Assembly: GCA_947074165.1 (NCBI GenBank)
Contig: CAMTOT010000113.1
Span: 1 to 8,644, forward strand
Reading direction: 5' to 3'
Source: an uncultured Bacteroidales bacterium
Lineage (GTDB): Bacteria; Bacteroidota; Bacteroidia; Bacteroidales; JAUNSR01
DNA: 8,644 bases
The translations under genes were made by a program, and so were the position numbers. The notes beneath the pieces are model-generated. The model saw only the letters and a list, made by a program, of their open reading frames with translations, had not been told where the DNA came from and did no database searches. This document shows, in pieces, positions 6,861 through 8,644 of this stretch; the stretch's first letter is position 1; every line of letters begins with the position of its first letter.

Positions 6861-7742
6861 ATGGAGGAACAGAAAAAACGCTGGATAGGTATAGTGGGAA
6901 CAATTGTTTTTCACGGGATTCTCATCGCCATACTTATCTTCTGCGGATTTGCGACACCTGTCCCGCAGGATGAAGAGGGTATACTTGTGATGGTTGGAGA
7001 TCAGTTGGAGTCGTGGGGCGATCTTGTGCCTGTACACCCAATGCCTGAACCGGCACAATTGCCTGCCGAACCTACACCTGAAGCCCCTGCGCCAAAACCA
7101 GATGTATCGCCTGAGGTTGGAGAGGAACTTATAACAAGCGATCAGGAATCAGTAGCTCTGAATGATGCCAAAAAAGAGGCGGAAGAAGCCCGGAAAAAGA
7201 AACAGCAGGAAGAGCTGACAAAGAAGCAGAAAGAGGAACAAGACAGAATACGTCGTGAACAGGAGCGTGTAGAAGCTGAACGCCGCGAGCAGGAGCGATT
7301 GGCAGAAGAGAAGCGCCAACGCGAACAAGCTATAAAGAATAAAGTAATGAACGCGTTCCAGGGAGCTACGGCTCAGGCCGGACAAGCCGGTACATCAGAT
7401 TCAGGTACGGGTACTCAGGGATCTCCTACAGGTAATTCCACCACAGGAGCAGCATCCGGCTCTCCAGGCTACGGTTCTTACGATCTTGGCGGACGCGGTA
7501 TAATGGGATCATTGCCCCGACCTGCTTTTAAAGTTAATGATTCAGGTAAAGTTGTAGTAACTATAACGGTCGATGAAAATGGTAAGGTGATAAATGCCCT
7601 TATCGGTCAGGGGACAGAGACTGCTAATACGCAGTTGCGTCAGGCGGCTATTGAAGCTGCCAAACGAGCTTTGTTTGAAACAAAGAAAGGTCAGGCTACT
7701 CAAACAGGCACTATAACCTATATTTTTGACAGTAATAATTAA
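6861..7742 (+). CDS. TonB/TolA-like energy transducer
   Basis: A 293-residue protein anchored in the inner membrane that should span the periplasm and pass ExbB-ExbD motor energy to outer-membrane partners. Regions in order: cytoplasmic MEEQKKR; a membrane anchor at 8-30 containing His18 (IVFHGIL), similar in place to the conserved His of E. coli TonB; a Pro/Glu-rich stretch at 55-86; a highly charged, probably helical coiled-coil segment at 102-162 rich in Lys, Glu, Arg and Gln; a Gly/Ser/Thr linker at 168-209; and a TonB C-terminal domain at 212-293 (SLPRPAFKVNDSGKVVVTITVD to GTITYIF). The Pro-rich region and C-terminal domain point to TonB, the long charged helix to TolA. No tolB or pal is nearby, so I favour TonB but leave the symbol blank. 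It starts seven bases after exbD and is followed by a bidirectional terminator. Confidence 0.9.
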   Translation: MEEQKKRWIGIVGTIVFHGILIAILIFCGFATPVPQDEEGILVMVGDQLESWGDLVPVHPMPEPAQLPAEPTPEAPAPKPDVSPEVGEELITSDQESVALNDAKKEAEEARKKKQQEELTKKQKEEQDRIRREQERVEAERREQERLAEEKRQREQAIKNKVMNAFQGATAQAGQAGTSDSGTGTQGSPTGNSTTGAASGSPGYGSYDLGGRGIMGSLPRPAFKVNDSGKVVVTITVDENGKVINALIGQGTETANTQLRQAAIEAAKRALFETKKGQATQTGTITYIFDSNN

Positions 7743-7782
7743 TAAAATTGCGTATTATTAATGTCTGCTTTAAGATATTATA

Positions 7783-7833
7783 ATTAAAAAAAGTCAGAAC
7801 GGAATTACAACTTCTGTTCTGACTTTTTTCATT
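7783..7833. terminator. Bidirectional terminator after the transducer gene
   Basis: AAAAAAGTCAGAAC at 7787-7800 pairs perfectly with 7816-7829. The stem extends by four more pairs (7801-7804 with 7812-7815, one G-T) to about 18 base pairs around a seven-base loop. Six T residues end the right arm at 7824-7829, and the A-rich left arm gives a T run on the minus strand. It begins about 44 bases after the transducer stop and lies between two converging operons, so it can stop both. Confidence 0.92.
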
Positions 7834-7863
7834 TTATCCAATATGTATCTTACCCTGCAATAC

Positions 7864-7905
7864 AAAAAAAAAGAGGAAGCTGCTTAATAGCCACTTCCTC
7901 TTTCG
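7864..7905 (-). terminator. Intrinsic terminator of mdh
   Basis: Bases 7870-7879 (AAAGAGGAAG) pair with 7894-7903 (CTTCCTCTTT). Three further pairs form inside (GCT with AGC around ATTA on the minus strand) beyond a small internal loop. Read on the minus strand, the hairpin starts 28 bases past the mdh stop and ends in nine T residues (complement of 7864-7872). It shares the 15 bases AAAAAAAGAGGAAGC with the terminator at 3512-3526. Confidence 0.9.
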
Positions 7906-7931
7906 TTTATTTTATATTCGTATTTTACGAA

Positions 7932-8644
7932 TTATACAAGACCTGCGTCTTTAAGGATATCGTTTACTTTGCGTGTTGCGTCAGCACTTGCTTTGAAAAG
8001 TTCTTTTTCATTTTCGCTAAGTGGAAGTTCAACGATTTTCTCCCATCCGCCTTTACCAAGCACTACAGGAACACCGATTACAAGATCTTCCTGACCATAT
8101 TCGCCTTCAACGAATACACCACAAGAAACAACTTTCTTCTGATCGCGGATTACAGCTTCAGCCATGTAAGCAGCAGCGGCACCAGGAGCATACCATGCAG
8201 ATGTTCCAAGAAGACCTGTAAGAGTAGCACCACCTACTTTTGTGTCAGCTGCGACTTTAGCAAGAGCTTCAGCGTCAAGAAGCTGAGTTGCAGGGATTCC
8301 TTTGCAAGAAGCAAGGCTTGTAAGAGGCACCATAGTAGTATCACCGTGACCACCGATTACCATTGCTTCTACATCGTTAGGGTTAGCGCCAAGAGCAGTT
8401 GCAAGATAATAACGGAAACGAGAGCTGTCAAGAGCACCACCAAGACCGATTACTTTGTGACGGTCAAGACCAGACACTTTGCAAGTAAGGTAAGCCATAG
8501 GGTCCATAGGGTTACTTACAATAACAAGAACCGCTTCAGGAGAATATTTAAGGATGTTTTCAACAACCGATTTTACGATACCTGCGTTTACACCGATAAG
8601 TTCTTCACGAGTCATACCCGGTTTACGAGCAAGACCTGAAGTGA
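7932..8644 (-). CDS. mdh: Malate dehydrogenase (LDH-like type), N-terminus outside window
   Basis: Mdh interconverts malate and oxaloacetate with NAD(H) in the cytoplasm; in fermenting Bacteroidetes it works in the reductive branch towards fumarate, succinate and propionate. About 236 residues are visible, ending at the TAA at 7932-7934; the usual length is about 310, so I infer roughly 75 N-terminal residues (the NAD-binding GxGxxG) lie beyond 8644. The frame continues past the ATG at 8615 as TSGLARKPG, so that ATG is internal. RKPGMTR is the mobile loop with two arginines that marks malate rather than lactate specificity. SNPMDPM, LDSSRFRYYL (catalytic Asp and substrate-binding Arg) and GGHGDTTMVPL (catalytic His) are all present. 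Codon use is strongly biased, as in pta and ackA. It converges on the transducer operon. Confidence 0.96.
   Translation of the reverse strand, partial: TSGLARKPGMTREELIGVNAGIVKSVVENILKYSPEAVLVIVSNPMDPMAYLTCKVSGLDRHKVIGLGGALDSSRFRYYLATALGANPNDVEAMVIGGHGDTTMVPLTSLASCKGIPATQLLDAEALAKVAADTKVGGATLTGLLGTSAWYAPGAAAAYMAEAVIRDQKKVVSCGVFVEGEYGQEDLVIGVPVVLGKGGWEKIVELPLSENEKELFKASADATRKVNDILKDAGLV

Noticed and set aside
7165..7345. Possible tandem DNA repeat in the transducer gene
   Set aside because: The purine-rich sequence reflects Lys/Glu/Gln/Arg codons of a charged helix; no fixed repeat unit is visible.
7149..7385. Minus-strand open frame with Leu/Phe-rich, membrane-like translation
   Set aside because: It is the complement of the Lys/Glu/Arg-rich helix of the transducer; AAG and GAA codons read as CTT and TTC on the other strand.
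8346..8639. Open frame on the plus strand opposite mdh (also 8021-8221)
   Set aside because: Antisense shadows of a well-conserved gene, with basic, low-complexity translations and no family resemblance.
1..8644. A previously undescribed defence, mobile or biosynthetic system
   Set aside because: Apart from the YeaO family, whose function is unknown, every gene is a recognisable core or common family with key residues intact. There is no repeat array, integrase, transposase, toxin-like pair or unexplained long non-coding stretch.

Overview
The window looks like ordinary chromosomal DNA from a member of the Bacteroidales (Bacteroidetes). Three things support this. The proteins (Pta, AckA, PdxJ with a Bacteroidetes-type TSNMGWD segment, an LDH-like Mdh) read as Bacteroidetes versions. 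The putative promoters carry the Bacteroidetes -7 box TAnnTTTG rather than a sigma70 -10 box. The starts are preceded by A-rich sequence without clear Shine-Dalgarno motifs. Family and genus cannot be fixed from the sequence alone.

The first 48 bases are not biological. They are the end of an Illumina i7 index primer/adapter (flow-cell tail, 8-base index, TruSeq Read 2 primer site) joined to the 5'-truncated pta gene. The join happens to be in frame, so a false start and 14 artificial residues appear ahead of Pta.

Layout. (1) Positions 50-2256, plus strand: pta (partial) and ackA, the acetate/ATP-producing operon, ended by a strong terminator at 2280-2315. (2) 2357-3535, plus: a secreted alpha/beta hydrolase of the acetyl-xylan-esterase-like type, with a consensus promoter that overlaps the ackA terminator. 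(3) 3553-4832, minus: nadK followed by a DUF488/YeaO gene, convergent with the hydrolase and sharing a bidirectional terminator with it. (4) 4833-4990: a divergent promoter region with one TAnnTTTG box facing each way. (5) 4991-7742, plus: pdxJ, exbB, exbD and a TonB/TolA-like energy transducer, tightly spaced and probably co-transcribed. (6) 7743-7931: two terminators. (7) 7932-8644, minus: malate dehydrogenase, cut by the window end.

Functionally, this is central metabolism and envelope energisation. Pta-AckA makes acetate and ATP, Mdh feeds the malate-fumarate-succinate branch, NadK makes NADP, PdxJ makes pyridoxine phosphate, and ExbB-ExbD-TonB couples the proton gradient to outer-membrane transport. 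The hydrolase is a plausible accessory polysaccharide or ester-degrading enzyme. There is no gene-free stretch over 300 bases; the longest gaps are 7743-7931 and 4833-4990. I see no tRNA, rRNA, CRISPR array, insertion sequence or phage gene, and no evidence of a previously undescribed system. The observations most worth checking are the adapter chimera and the way terminators are physically shared with a promoter and a coding end.
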